64,000 nucleotides of DNA from Rhodospirillales bacterium (GTDB taxonomy: Bacteria; Pseudomonadota; Alphaproteobacteria; Micavibrionales; Micavibrionaceae). Shown piece after piece: positions 25,601 through 34,573 of the stretch. The stretch lies in assembly GCA_020638395.1 (NCBI GenBank), contig JACKIP010000002.1:124001-188000 (forward strand). The letters are read 5' to 3'. Each line of letters starts with the position of its first letter. Position 1 is the first letter of the stretch. Both the position numbers and the translations under genes were made by a program. The notes below the pieces were generated by a model. That model did not search any database, was not told the DNA's origin, and saw nothing but the letters and a program-made list of their open reading frames with translations.

Positions 25601-26147
25601 TCATGGCATTTTTTAAAAGTCCGGAAGCGGTGGCATCATCCAGAACGCTCATGTGTGGTAAAATTCCAGCCTCCAACGGAAAGCGTCCCAGAACGGACTG
25701 GCAGAACGCGTGGATCGTCATAATTTTCAGACCGCCGGGCGTGTCCACGACCTGTGCGAATAACTGTCGCGCCGCTTTCAGCATGTCTTCGGTGGGCGCA
25801 CCGCCGATTGTTTTTTCAAGAGACGTGTACAGCTCTTCCGGCGGCAGAATAGCCCAGTCTCCCAGTACTTTGTTGATCCGCAGGGTCATTTCTCCGGCGG
25901 CGGCCCGTGTATAGGTCAGGCAAAGAATTCTATGCGGGCGGGTGCCGGGGGTGCCGTCCGGGCGCGGCAACAGCAACCGCAACACCCGGTCGGTCAGAAC
26001 CTTGGTTTTGCCCGTTCCTGCGGAGGCAGAGACCCAGACACTGCGAAACGGATCGGAGGCCGCCCATTGTGGCAAGCTGGGATTATGATCGTCCCGATGA
26101 GGGCGGGTGGGCACGGCGGGACGTGAGGGTGCAGCGGGCGGGGTCAT
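22683..26147 (-). CDS. addA: Double-strand break repair helicase-nuclease AddA
   Basis: AddA is the UvrD-like helicase and nuclease subunit of the AddAB recombination complex that resects DNA ends for RecA. The 1154-residue protein has Walker A SASAGTGKTKVL, ILCLTYTRAAAGEM, ILLDEAQDTNPAQW, VGDEKQSIYRFQGA, and MTAHGAKGLQAPIVIL. The C-terminal RecB-type nuclease has ILIIDYKTNRPP, preceded by the QIDRLL motif. The start overlaps the addB stop by four bases. The gene and its partner are full length. Confidence 0.96.
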   Translation of the reverse strand: MTPPAAPSRPAVPTRPHRDDHNPSLPQWAASDPFRSVWVSASAGTGKTKVLTDRVLRLLLPRPDGTPGTRPHRILCLTYTRAAAGEMTLRINKVLGDWAILPPEELYTSLEKTIGGAPTEDMLKAARQLFAQVVDTPGGLKIMTIHAFCQSVLGRFPLEAGILPHMSVLDDATASGLLKNAMMAHALENVQAETPYARLCAELSESDLQELLQKALQDFPQIQNFFDIYPQHEAQISALRTAYAAPQEGDVQDVLHSFCRIIDTPDLHRFAQALACGAKTDQARGVDLCAWLASDLLQRVRMYDSFKALFLTQKGELRSAPTKGTQAALEDAYDVQQAVGHKILTTEDRLKALRLVGLTHDLLSFTKDVQARYQQEKDRHGGLDYNDLILKTLSLLKRAGKGAAWVLYKLDDGLDHILLDEAQDTNPAQWNIISLLVEEFFSGQGQREDVRTLFVVGDEKQSIYRFQGAALEMFQYMRGMLGDKAIDAGVAWRNESLYVSFRSTRSVLEFVDAAFSTDPMRKDIGVPIEEDLTHISFREGHAGRVELWPLIEPEDPAIRTPWDSPVRIRTYQSEKARLAERIAKQIDLWLKEKRLLPSKGRPVRPGDIMILVRRRSVLVDLLVRALKSRNIPISGADRLILNHHIAVKDLLSLASFALQPRDNLALAEVLRSPFIDLDPQTLEDWCYERSGDLWPHILAHAPDALKNWLMHLPEQAARSPFAFFYEILNTPCPAHPSSGLAALRARLGEDCLDVLDEFLQMVQGYEQEYLPQLQSFLLWQDTNPVEIKKEQSGTENAVRIMTAHGAKGLQAPIVILPDTTRNKNGVQKKIPRLLLPQRTESSVPLWSPRKALECDAYTQALEKIAAQETAEYKRLFYVAATRAEDELIICDIRPKRAEDTDSWYHYAAEAFTALGDAVYEESAGFDPNVNVRVYAHAQSTPPDLAAPQEQTDESESAPVPAWAYLSPPEEPHPPRPLRPSRPSEDEPASVSPKQMGADIRFRRGTLTHTLLQFLPDLPDAQRERTGAAFLAVNAADFSEDVRHDILVETLRVMRTSSFADIFSPQAQAEVPVSGHLPSGQLLSGQIDRLLIGAQEILIIDYKTNRPPPQDSRDIPKAYRAQMQAYRDALAQIYPHHKIRCALLWTYGPHLMEIL

Positions 26148-29083
26148 GCGTCACCTTCCCCGTCTTCCAGAGCAATCCACTCCTGTACACGTGCCAGATG
26201 TGCATAATCCTGCCAATGAGCGGGGGGGGCGGCTTCCGGGTCCGGCAGGCAGATATAGGGGGTTTTTTCGTCTTTAAAATCGGAAATCAGCGCGTCCAGC
26301 CCCTCCTGCGCCTGCAAAATGAGCTCTTCAATACTCGGAAGCGTACGCCCCTTTAATTCCTTGACTTCTCCCGCCTGCGCGCCGCTGCCGGGCTTCCAGA
26401 AATACAGGCTTTCCACCTGATCCACGGGCAGAGACGGAAATCCGCCCTGCTCCAGAATCAAGGCTTCGAGCGGAAGCTGCGGGGATAATCCGGCAGAAAT
26501 ATCCCCGGCAGAAGGAAAACTGCCGGTTTTATAATCAATAATAACCGCCGCCCCGCTGCTGCGCAGTCGGTCAATCCGGTCTGCTTTGGCGGACAGCTCC
26601 AGCCCGGAACGCAGAATTTTACCGCTGCATTCCAGCCCTTCCGGCATCACCATGGCAAGTTTGCGCCATTCCCGTTCCTGCGCGACAAACCATTCCAGCA
26701 ACCGGCGCAACCGGGGCAGAAACAGAGTAATAGAGGCCGGGGCTTTATCATGAGACAGGGCGTACGCCTCCATTTTATCCACGGCATCCGGCGGAATTTG
26801 CTCTGGCCAGCTACGGACAAACCACTCAAACACGGCGTGCAGCCAGCTGCCGCGCTGCGCGAAATCGCTATCCTGTTCTACCTTATCCAACGGCTTCAGA
26901 CGTAAAACATAGCGCGCGTACAAGCTGTACGGATCGCGCATCCAGCGTTCAATCGCTGTCACTGGCAAAGACGTCGGACGCCGTGCTATCACAGGGCTGG
27001 GGGCGGGACGTACAGCTGGCAAAAGAGGGACCTGCGGCCGGTCAATGGTTTGTGCCCAGTGAATCAGAGGTCCCCGCCGGATCTGTTCAGGATCACACCC
27101 GTACGTCCTGAGGACGATATCCAGACGCTGGAGCCAACGTGCCGGGACACTGGGAACGCCGTCCGTCCGGACCGTACGTGTCAGAACGACCTCCGGCGCA
27201 GAGAAAGCCTGTATAAAGTCGTGCGCGGCAAGGGCTATATGGCGCTCCGGGTCCGGCAGGCCAAAACTGGCGCGCATAGGGCGGGACATCCAGGGGTCCG
27301 TCTCCGGCAAGGCGGGCCAGGTTCCTTCATTCAGGCCGCCGAGAATCATCATATCAGCTTTCATCAGGCGCGCTTCGATCTGTCCCATAATCAACAAACG
27401 CGGATGTGTCCCGTATTTTGGCCGGACAATCACCTGTTTCAGTAACGTCTGGAACAATTGAAGGTAATCTGCCGCAGTGATTCGCCCCAATACCGGTGCG
27501 TCTTTTAACAGTTTTGCAAAGAAAAGGGCCGCCGCTTCGCCCTCCTCCCCCTGCCAGAGAACTTCGGCCCCGGATTTAAGTGGCGTTGCCGCCAGATGTT
27601 CCAGCAGATCAATATGAGCGCCGATGAACTCTGCAAGCGGGCGAGAGTCTGTGTTTTCAAACAGAGAAAACCGGGTACGTACGGCCTGTATGTGCTGTAT
27701 GCATTTGTACGCCTCCAGCCCGTCCCAGATGTTTTTAGGGGCTGGTCCCCGTAATTTCAGATCTATTTGCAGTGCCTCCCGCATGAGATTCGACCGCGCC
27801 TCCCCAAAGGCGCAGAGCGGGTGCTTCAAAAGCCCCAATAGCAACGCCGGGCGAAATTCTTCCTGACAGAGATGTAATGGCAGGCTCAAAAATCCTCCGA
27901 GCACAGTTTCGCTCAATGGCACCCCGGCCGTATCGTCCAGATGAATGCCCCAGCGCCGGCAAATCAGGCGGACCTGCCGCGCCAGCACGCGGTCCGGCGT
28001 GACCAGAGCCGCTGTTTTTGAGGAGGTCTCCAGCGTTTCCCGCAATTTCAAAGCAATGACCATCGCTTCCTGCCGGACAGAATCGCACTCATATAAAGCA
28101 AGTTGGGCTAGTTCTCGGCTCATCCGGCTCTGAAAATCAGACATGTACGCTTTTTCCTGCCACAGATAGGCCGTCGCTGCCGGACGCATTAAATCTCCCG
28201 CCAGCGTATGCCGGGCGGTGTCGCTGTGCGCCGTTCCCGGCCACAGACGGACGTCCTCACGCGGGATGTCCAGCCTGTACAGAAGATCTTTTAACAGGCT
28301 TTGCGGGTGGGCTGCCTCCAGCCTTTCCCAACTCTCCGCGTCCAGATGTTGGTCCAGACCCGGCAAGATCACCGCCCCCTGCGGCAGGGTACTAATCACT
28401 TTCAGCAATCTGGCGGTTGCCGGCATGGTTCCGGTCGATCCCGCTGCAATCACCGGATATTCCGGCGGTGAAACCTGCCAGTATTCTGATAACAGATTCA
28501 GCAAGCGGTTCCGGCGATCCGCCGCATCAATCACGCCGTTTTCCTGTAAAATTTGCGGCCAGCCCTGACGTAGAATCGCAAGAAAATCGAGGGTAATCTG
28601 CCAGTGATGCGCATAATCTGCGGGGACAATCCGTTCCAGCGCGTCAAAAGACAGCTCTTCGATCACAACCTGATCGAGCAACTGCCCCAATGCCTGCGCC
28701 AGATGCAAGGCCTGATCGAGTCGTCTGGCTCCCAATCCGGTTTTTGCCTCCATCTGGCGGATTAACTGGACCAGAAGGAATCGGCGGCGGGTTTCCGAAA
28801 TCGCAGGAGGAATATCCGCCAGGCGCGTCCCGATCTCCGGAATATCGGCGAAAAATAATGCATCTTCCTCAACATCTCCCAGTGGACGGATTTGCGGCAG
28901 TAATAAAATCCGCCCTCCGCTCAGATCCAGAAAAGTTTCCTTCAGATTTTGGCAGGCCCGGCGGTTTGGTAATAAAATCCGGAAGGAGGATAAAGAGGAG
29001 GACTTCTGTTCCTGCCGACGCAATACTTCCGCAGCCAGTGCTGCGAGAAAATTGACGTCCGGCGGGATCGTGAAAAGAGACAT
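26144..29083 (-). CDS. addB: Double-strand break repair protein AddB (alphaproteobacterial type)
   Basis: AddB is the partner of AddA, contributing the second nuclease domain and recognition of regulatory hotspots. The 979-residue protein has a degenerate helicase core (ILLPNRRACQNLKETFL in place of Walker A; MILGGLNEGTWPALPETDPW) and a C-terminal PDDEXK nuclease (KADRIDRLRSSGAAVIIDYKTG). I see no four-cysteine iron-sulfur signature, consistent with the alphaproteobacterial branch. It is transcribed with addA and separated from yidC by 75 bases. Confidence 0.93.
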   Translation of the reverse strand: MSLFTIPPDVNFLAALAAEVLRRQEQKSSSLSSFRILLPNRRACQNLKETFLDLSGGRILLLPQIRPLGDVEEDALFFADIPEIGTRLADIPPAISETRRRFLLVQLIRQMEAKTGLGARRLDQALHLAQALGQLLDQVVIEELSFDALERIVPADYAHHWQITLDFLAILRQGWPQILQENGVIDAADRRNRLLNLLSEYWQVSPPEYPVIAAGSTGTMPATARLLKVISTLPQGAVILPGLDQHLDAESWERLEAAHPQSLLKDLLYRLDIPREDVRLWPGTAHSDTARHTLAGDLMRPAATAYLWQEKAYMSDFQSRMSRELAQLALYECDSVRQEAMVIALKLRETLETSSKTAALVTPDRVLARQVRLICRRWGIHLDDTAGVPLSETVLGGFLSLPLHLCQEEFRPALLLGLLKHPLCAFGEARSNLMREALQIDLKLRGPAPKNIWDGLEAYKCIQHIQAVRTRFSLFENTDSRPLAEFIGAHIDLLEHLAATPLKSGAEVLWQGEEGEAAALFFAKLLKDAPVLGRITAADYLQLFQTLLKQVIVRPKYGTHPRLLIMGQIEARLMKADMMILGGLNEGTWPALPETDPWMSRPMRASFGLPDPERHIALAAHDFIQAFSAPEVVLTRTVRTDGVPSVPARWLQRLDIVLRTYGCDPEQIRRGPLIHWAQTIDRPQVPLLPAVRPAPSPVIARRPTSLPVTAIERWMRDPYSLYARYVLRLKPLDKVEQDSDFAQRGSWLHAVFEWFVRSWPEQIPPDAVDKMEAYALSHDKAPASITLFLPRLRRLLEWFVAQEREWRKLAMVMPEGLECSGKILRSGLELSAKADRIDRLRSSGAAVIIDYKTGSFPSAGDISAGLSPQLPLEALILEQGGFPSLPVDQVESLYFWKPGSGAQAGEVKELKGRTLPSIEELILQAQEGLDALISDFKDEKTPYICLPDPEAAPPAHWQDYAHLARVQEWIALEDGEGDA

Positions 29084-29158
29084 GATACTGGTTCTACGCC
29101 AATTTTACGGCTTTGCCAATTAATGCCTGAAGTTCATAGCTCCCCTACCAAAGACAAG

Positions 29159-31120
29159 CTACTTCTTTTTCTTCCGGCGTGGTTTGGGAGGCGTTACGCT
29201 CGCAGATGGTCCGTCATCACCAGCAGAGTCGCCGCTGGCTCCGTCCGTCTCTCCCCGGCCCTCCGGGTCCGACTCTTTTTCCGGTTTTTTTCCGCCTAAC
29301 CGCTCCTTATGTTCCTTCACAGTTTCTTCGGTGAAGCCCAGACGATGGACATCAGGGACATTATCCTGATATTTCCGTCCAAACCATCCCTGGAACAGTT
29401 TTACATCAACTCCCATCATGCGCATGATGGTATATTGCTGCAGCCCGGAGAGGAAGTTACTGAAAGTCCAGTAAATAATCAGGCCTGCGGCAAATTGTGA
29501 CATCACAAACCCCATAAAATAGGGCATCAGGCGGAACATATCCCGCATCACAGGATCGGTCGGCGGCGGATTCATGGATTTCTGTATCAGCAGAGTCAGA
29601 ACCATCAGACACGGCCAGGCCCCGATCATCAGGAAAGATGGGACATCGTACGGCAACAGACCAAACAAATTAAACAGACTGGTGGGGTCTGGGGCAGACA
29701 AGTCCTTGATCCACAAGAACCCGGGCGCATGCCGCATCTCAATGGCCACATTCAGAACTTTATACAAAGAGAAGAAAATCGGAATCTGGATCAGAATCGG
29801 CAAACATCCGGCCGCCGGATTGACCTTTTCTTTCTGGTACAGCTCCATCATCGCTTTTTGCATTCCGGCTTTATCTTCCTTGAACTGCTCTTTAATCTCG
29901 ACGATCCGCGGCGTAATAATCCGCAGCTTGGCAAAGGATTTATAAGAAGTTGTCGCCAACGGAAAAATAGACAGGCGCAGCAGGAACGCAAAGATCAGCA
30001 TTGTCGTTGCAAAGTGTCCGACCACGCCGTTAATCATCAAAATAACGGTAAAAAACGGTTTAGTCAGGAACCAGAACCAGCCAAAGTCAATCGCGGCATC
30101 AAAATCCCGGACACCCAGCTCTTTACCATATTTTTGAAGTGTTTTCAGCTCTTTGGCACCGGCAAACATATAGGTTACATACTCTGTTGTTTGTCCGGCG
30201 GGAATATTTTGCACCGCGCTCATCACATCGACCTGATAGCGGCTTTTTGTATCATCGGCTGTGTCTGACGGACGGTAGGAGAACCGAAATGTTTTTTCAC
30301 TCTGCTGCTCCGGCATCAGAGCGGCCAGCCAGTATTGCTCGGTAAACCCGACCCAGCCGGTTTGCGCCGCCAGATCCTCGGTGGGAGTCTCCGGCATAGT
30401 CTGGTATTTCCGCTCTTCCAGCTTATTCCCGATAAAGCCGATCGGCCCTTCATGCACGATCCAACGGTGAATCAGCCGGGTTGGCAGGCCATGTTCGGCA
30501 ATCAGAGAATAAGGATAAAGACTCAGGTCGCTCCCGCTCCGGTTGACGACACGCTGCGTAATTTTCAGCAGATAGTTATCGGTGACCTCAATATCGCGCT
30601 CAAACGTAGCTCCCAGAGGGCTGTCCCAGACCAGAGTCAGCTTTTCCGGAGTCTGGGATTTGACTTTCCACAGGGATTGCATATTGGGCATCCCGTCCTT
30701 TTTACCGCCCGCATCCAGCCAGCCAAATTCCGCATAACGGGGAAACTGGGTTTTTTCCGGAGACATGACCGCAATCGGACGTTTTTTCTCCATCGTTTCA
30801 TAATAATGGCGCAAATTAATATCATCCAGACGCGCCCCGGTCAGGTTGACCGAGCCGATCAGGCTGTCATGAGCAAAGGTCACGCGCTGATTTTCGGCAA
30901 TCACCTCTTCCCGGGGGAGAAACTCCGGAGGCCGGAACCCGGCACCCTGCTCTGCTTTGACCTGCACCACCTGATCGTGATATGCCCCCATTTTTTCCAT
31001 ATGAGGCCGCAGGACGTAGGTATCAAACAACAGGTAAACCACACCGAACATAACGGCAAAGAGCAGAAGGTTTTTCTGATCCTGCGGGTGAAGTTTGTTT
31101 TTCTGGTGTGGTGCGGGCAT
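29159..31120 (-). CDS. yidC: Membrane protein insertase YidC
   Basis: YidC inserts and folds inner-membrane proteins alone or with SecYEG. The 653-residue protein has an N-terminal helix (NLLLFAVMFGVVYLLFDTYVL), a large periplasmic beta domain (to about residue 360), and the conserved membrane core. Landmarks are GWFWFLTKPFF, KLRIITPRIVEIKEQFKEDK, YQKEKVNPAAGCLPILIQIPIFFSLYKVL, and IIYWTFSNFLSGLQQY. The long polar, highly basic C-terminal tail (PRRKKKK) could contact ribosomes. yidD lies 13 bases upstream. Confidence 0.97.
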   Translation of the reverse strand: MPAPHQKNKLHPQDQKNLLLFAVMFGVVYLLFDTYVLRPHMEKMGAYHDQVVQVKAEQGAGFRPPEFLPREEVIAENQRVTFAHDSLIGSVNLTGARLDDINLRHYYETMEKKRPIAVMSPEKTQFPRYAEFGWLDAGGKKDGMPNMQSLWKVKSQTPEKLTLVWDSPLGATFERDIEVTDNYLLKITQRVVNRSGSDLSLYPYSLIAEHGLPTRLIHRWIVHEGPIGFIGNKLEERKYQTMPETPTEDLAAQTGWVGFTEQYWLAALMPEQQSEKTFRFSYRPSDTADDTKSRYQVDVMSAVQNIPAGQTTEYVTYMFAGAKELKTLQKYGKELGVRDFDAAIDFGWFWFLTKPFFTVILMINGVVGHFATTMLIFAFLLRLSIFPLATTSYKSFAKLRIITPRIVEIKEQFKEDKAGMQKAMMELYQKEKVNPAAGCLPILIQIPIFFSLYKVLNVAIEMRHAPGFLWIKDLSAPDPTSLFNLFGLLPYDVPSFLMIGAWPCLMVLTLLIQKSMNPPPTDPVMRDMFRLMPYFMGFVMSQFAAGLIIYWTFSNFLSGLQQYTIMRMMGVDVKLFQGWFGRKYQDNVPDVHRLGFTEETVKEHKERLGGKKPEKESDPEGRGETDGASGDSAGDDGPSASVTPPKPRRKKKK

Positions 31121-31133
31121 AACGGAAATCTCT

Positions 31134-31430
31134 TTAGGGGTTATCTTTTAAGGTATCTTTTAAATGTTTTTGGTCCTGCGGGTTTTTATACCCCAAGATT
31201 TGCCGCCACGCAAACGTTTGCGGCACCGGGTCCAAAGGTTCGCACCTCGCCAGAGGATGACAGCGCAGCAGGCGGCGGCTGCCCAGATATCCTCCTTTCA
31301 GCACGCCGTGGCGCGTAACCGCTTCAATCATGTACCGGGAACAGGTCGGATGATAGCGGCAATGATGCCCCAGCCAGGGAGACAGCAAAACCTGATAAAG
31401 GCGCACCGGCCAGATAATTAAAAATTTCAT
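31134..31430 (-). CDS. yidD: Membrane protein insertion efficiency factor YidD
   Basis: YidD is a small amphipathic membrane-associated protein that aids YidC-dependent insertion. The ATG at 31430 gives 98 residues beginning KFLIIWPVRLYQVLLSPWLG, with the signature HHCRYHPTCSRYMIEAVTRHG and LLRCHPLARCEP. An upstream extension to 31508 exists in frame but would precede the conserved start. The usual upstream rnpA and rpmH genes are absent; repeats lie there instead. Confidence 0.93.
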   Translation of the reverse strand: MKFLIIWPVRLYQVLLSPWLGHHCRYHPTCSRYMIEAVTRHGVLKGGYLGSRRLLRCHPLARCEPLDPVPQTFAWRQILGYKNPQDQKHLKDTLKDNP

Positions 31431-31831
31431 ATCCGTTTGCTCTGTTTGTGGTTGTTCCGCTCCAATATATAGAGAATCGAACAAAAAAAGAAAACCGTTC
31501 CTTCGCACGTATAGTAATTTTCATTGATTTTAGGGCATTTCCCGGTGCCGCCCTCACACGGCTCCGTCCGTGTGTTTCCTATTGACTTTTCACCGCAGAG
31601 GCGCAGGGCACGCAGAGAGTATTCCCCCCTTGGCGACCTTTCCACTTCGTTCACGCTATGGTCGCAAAGCATTCTCTGTGTCCCCTGCGCCTCCGTGGTT
31701 AAAATCCGGGGACAGGTCTGCAGCGACCGCATACGGGGCTTGACGAGTGTGCGGGCTCCGCCATATCTTATTACTGTACGAGTATATGTCAAAATAAACG
31801 AAGTTAAAGACAGAAAGGTTTAGGTAAGTTT
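31431..31831. repeat. Repeat-bearing gap between yidD and trxA
   Basis: The gap carries an ACACGG hairpin (31554-31574) and a 'caccgcagaggcgcaggg' unit (31591-31645) shared with 19019-19066, followed by a partial inverted echo, 'ctctgtgtcccctgcgcctc', near 31676. The last 100 bases, including a TAGGTAAG stretch before the thioredoxin ATG, probably hold the trxA promoter, but I cannot fix its boxes. Confidence 0.65.
31554..31574. repeat. ACACGG hairpin repeat, site 3
   Basis: TCACACGG, CTCCGT and CCGTGTG are read in this order, with the last base of the second arm changed (T for A). It is directly followed by 'tttcctattgacttttcaccgcagagg', the same neighbour relation seen at sites 2 and 5 in reverse. 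Confidence 0.75.
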
Positions 31832-32149
31832 ATGTCCGTTCATCACGTCACAGATGCAAATTTTCAATCAGAAGTCCTGAAGGCCGACGGGCCGGTTGTG
31901 GTCGATTTCTGGGCAGAATGGTGTCCTCCCTGCAAGGCGTTATCTCCACTGGTCGATGAACTGGCGACCGAGCAGAAAAAAGTCAAGGTCGTGAAGATTA
32001 ACATCGATCACGCACCGGAAACCCCGACAAAATACGGCGTGCGCGGCATCCCAACCCTGATGGTCTTTAAGGACGGCGCTGTGGTAGACACCCGCGTGGG
32101 CGGTATGTCCAAACAGCAACTGACCGACTGGATCAATTCCGTCGTCTGA
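31832..32149 (+). CDS. trxA: Thioredoxin with CPPC active site
   Basis: This 105-residue single-domain thioredoxin is a cytoplasmic disulfide reductase. The fold landmarks are VVVDFWAEWCPPCKALSP, KINIDHAPETPTKYGVRGIPTLMVF with the cis-Pro loop, and a final helix QQLTDWINSVV. The active site is CPPC instead of the usual CGPC of housekeeping thioredoxin, a change expected to alter redox potential. It lies at the trxA position often found near addAB in alphaproteobacteria, but in its own plus-strand unit. Confidence 0.93.
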   Translation: MSVHHVTDANFQSEVLKADGPVVVDFWAEWCPPCKALSPLVDELATEQKKVKVVKINIDHAPETPTKYGVRGIPTLMVFKDGAVVDTRVGGMSKQQLTDWINSVV

Positions 32150-32245
32150 CTTCTGTTCAGTATTTTTATGGCGCCTATAAATATAAAATGCCGGAAAACT
32201 GCCTGTGCGCTCGATTTTTATTGAGAATCAGGGTATAACATAAGG

Positions 32246-33139
32246 ATGAGTTTTACCGACATCCGCAATCCGCGCTGGATCGAACGCCTGCCCTCAGGTG
32301 TACGTCCGTACGTGCTGCTGATGCGGCTGGATCGCCCGATTGGCTGGTGGCTGCTTCTTCTGCCGTCCTGGTGGGGTATTCTTCTGGCCTCTGGGGGCAA
32401 TATTACGGCACGTACAGTGTTTCTGATGGCGATTTTCTGGGTGGGTGCCATCCTTATGCGTGGAGCCGGGTGCGTGATAAACGATCTGTGGGACCGGGAT
32501 CTGGATCGCAAAGTGGCACGTACAGCGGCGCGCCCCCTCGCATCCGGGGCTATTAAAACCGAAGATGCCGTTATCTTTCTTATTCTGTTGCTTCTGTCCG
32601 GATTGGGCATTCTGATCCTGCTACCGTTTTCTACAATTTTGCTGGGGATGCTCAGCCTGCCGCTCATCGTCGCCTATCCGCTTATGAAACGGCTGATCTG
32701 GTGGCCGCAGGCTTTTTTGGGGCTGACCTTTAATTTTGGAATTTTGATGGGATATACCGCCGTGAACGGGGCGCTGGATCTGTCCGTACTTGTGATGTAC
32801 GTCGCGGCCATTTTCTGGACATTGGGGTATGATACCGTGTACGCCCATCAGGATAAAGAAGATGATAAAGTGGCGGGAATCAAGTCAACGGCGCTCTTAT
32901 TCGGGACGTACAGCCGACCTGCCGTTTTTGGGTTTTACGCGGCGGCGTACCTGTTGCTGGTGGGGGCGATGATGATGGCGGGAGCCGGATGGATGAGTTT
33001 GCTGATATCTCTGGGCGCAGGGTTATTTGGTGGGTATCACCTCTCCCGCTGGGATCCGGAAAACCAGCCCGCGTCTCTGAAAATGTTCCGGTGTAACAGA
33101 GAAATCGGATTATTGATCGTCCTGGCATTGTGCGTGTAA
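32246..33139 (+). CDS. ubiA: 4-hydroxybenzoate polyprenyltransferase
   Basis: UbiA attaches the polyprenyl chain to 4-hydroxybenzoate in ubiquinone synthesis. The 297-residue integral membrane protein starts YVLLMRLDRPIGWWLLLLPSWWG. It has the two Asp-rich, Mg-diphosphate-binding motifs NDLWDRDLDRKVARTAARPL and DTVYAHQDKEDD, and about eight further hydrophobic helices. Many CGTAC/TGTAC words occur in the gene. It stands between trxA and a receiver protein on the opposite strand. Confidence 0.95.
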   Translation: MSFTDIRNPRWIERLPSGVRPYVLLMRLDRPIGWWLLLLPSWWGILLASGGNITARTVFLMAIFWVGAILMRGAGCVINDLWDRDLDRKVARTAARPLASGAIKTEDAVIFLILLLLSGLGILILLPFSTILLGMLSLPLIVAYPLMKRLIWWPQAFLGLTFNFGILMGYTAVNGALDLSVLVMYVAAIFWTLGYDTVYAHQDKEDDKVAGIKSTALLFGTYSRPAVFGFYAAAYLLLVGAMMMAGAGWMSLLISLGAGLFGGYHLSRWDPENQPASLKMFRCNREIGLLIVLALCV

Positions 33140-33154
33140 TGACAGATAAAATAA

Positions 33155-33520
33155 TTATGACATAATGTCGTCGATGGCCTGAATAATCTGGTTTGGCATA
33201 AACGGCTTTGAGAGGGCTTTATCTGCACGTAAATTGGCCAGTTTTGTGGTCATGCTGGAGGTCAGATAATTTCCCCCTCCTGAAATCGCAATAATTTTCA
33301 TGTTTTGATGCGATTTCTTAACATCGTCGATCAGGTCAAAGCCAGTTTTGTTGGGCATCATGATATCTGTAATCATCAGATCGTAGCGGTTTTTACCAAG
33401 AAATGTTTCTGCCTGAACACCATCATGCGCTTCGGTTACGGCGTGCCCGGCCTGTTGTAAGATTTCGCACAAAGCTTCCCGCACATCTTCGTGATCTTCA
33501 ACGAGTAGAATATTTGCCAT
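33155..33520 (-). CDS. Single-domain response regulator (receiver only, CheY/DivK-like)
   Basis: This 121-residue protein consists only of a receiver domain. ILLVEDHEDVREAL supplies the acidic pocket (E8, D9), YDLMITDIMMP carries the phospho-acceptor Asp at residue 52, IIAISGGG gives the switch Ser, and KALSKPF the conserved Lys. With no output domain it would act by protein contact, as DivK or CheY do. A DivL-like kinase remnant lies about 19 kb away, but a link between them is only a guess. Confidence 0.92.
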   Translation of the reverse strand: MANILLVEDHEDVREALCEILQQAGHAVTEAHDGVQAETFLGKNRYDLMITDIMMPNKTGFDLIDDVKKSHQNMKIIAISGGGNYLTSSMTTKLANLRADKALSKPFMPNQIIQAIDDIMS

Positions 33521-33724
33521 TTTTTGGATCCTTCATAAAAAAACAACCTTAGGTACATATTATATGATTTTTCTGTCCTGAAAACATAAATCAACTTATA
33601 ATGCTATTTTATTTCATAATAACCTTATAAATTGCATTCTATTGTATGTGAAATACTTGCATCTATGCTCTGTACAGAGCGCGTCTCCCACGGTATAAAT
33701 TTGTAAAAAGGGAAGACTATCATC

Positions 33725-34432
33725 GTGCCAAAGCCTTTATCTGCCTTTATTCTTGCTGCTGGTCAGGGGCAACGCCTTCGCCCCTATACCGAGACGGTGC
33801 CCAAACCGATGGTGCCGGTCCGCGGACGCCCGATTCTGGCACATACACTTGAACACCTTGCGGCAAGCGGCATTCCCCAGATTGTGATTAACACCTGTTA
33901 CAAGGCTGACGTGATACACGATTTTGTGGAAACCTATCGGGGACCTCTCCGAATTAGCTTATCAAAAGAATCGGAGCTTCTGGACACCGGACTAGGAATC
34001 AAGCGTGCTTTGGAGAAAGTCGAATCGTCTCCGTTTTTCGTGATAAACGGCGATGCTTTCTGGGAAAATGGTCCGGGTGGAGATGTCTTTGACCGTCTTT
34101 TTGCGGCGTGGAACCCGGATCAGATGGATATTCTGCTCTTGCTGCAACCGATTTCGCGGATGACCCTAACCAAAGGATCGGGAGACTATATTTTAAATGA
34201 GCGCGGGCAGGCAATTCGTCAGAAAGACAGGGGCGGCAACCTTATGTTCGCCGGCATCCGCATGTGCACGGCGGATATTTTTAAAGACACTCCAGAAACA
34301 CCGTTCAGTTTTCTGACCCTGATGGATGCGGCAGAATCCAAGGGGCGATTATACGGGCTTGCCCATGACGGTGCGTGGCATCATATCTCCTCCCCGGAAG
34401 ATCTGGAAAAAGTAAACGGTGTTCAAAAATAG
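33725..34432 (+). CDS. Sugar nucleotidyltransferase, MurNAc-1-phosphate uridylyltransferase-like
   Basis: The 235-residue protein begins at a GTG (33725) preceded by GGGAAG. It shows the nucleotidyltransferase signature AFILAAGQGQRLRPYTETVPKPMVPV, VINGDAFWENGP with the metal-binding Asp, and GLAHDGAWHHISSPEDL at the end. In alphaproteobacteria a gene of this type near addAB belongs to the peptidoglycan recycling route (MurU-like). The exact sugar is inferred from that context. The usual partner kinase AmgK is not next to it. Confidence 0.85.
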   Translation: MPKPLSAFILAAGQGQRLRPYTETVPKPMVPVRGRPILAHTLEHLAASGIPQIVINTCYKADVIHDFVETYRGPLRISLSKESELLDTGLGIKRALEKVESSPFFVINGDAFWENGPGGDVFDRLFAAWNPDQMDILLLLQPISRMTLTKGSGDYILNERGQAIRQKDRGGNLMFAGIRMCTADIFKDTPETPFSFLTLMDAAESKGRLYGLAHDGAWHHISSPEDLEKVNGVQK

Positions 34433-34573
34433 ATTTCCTAAGATATTCTTACATCTTCGGCCCTTCACGATCATCGCGTGAACGGATTGTATTTTGAACC
34501 GCAAAGGAAGACACCGCCTTCCGGTTCATAAATATCTTTGACCTCATCAATAAAATGTTATATTGCCCCTGTC

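Noticed and set aside
31431..31508. Longer YidD start at 31508
   Set aside because: The extra 26 residues precede the conserved MKFLIIWPVRLYQ-type start and are rich in low-complexity sequence.
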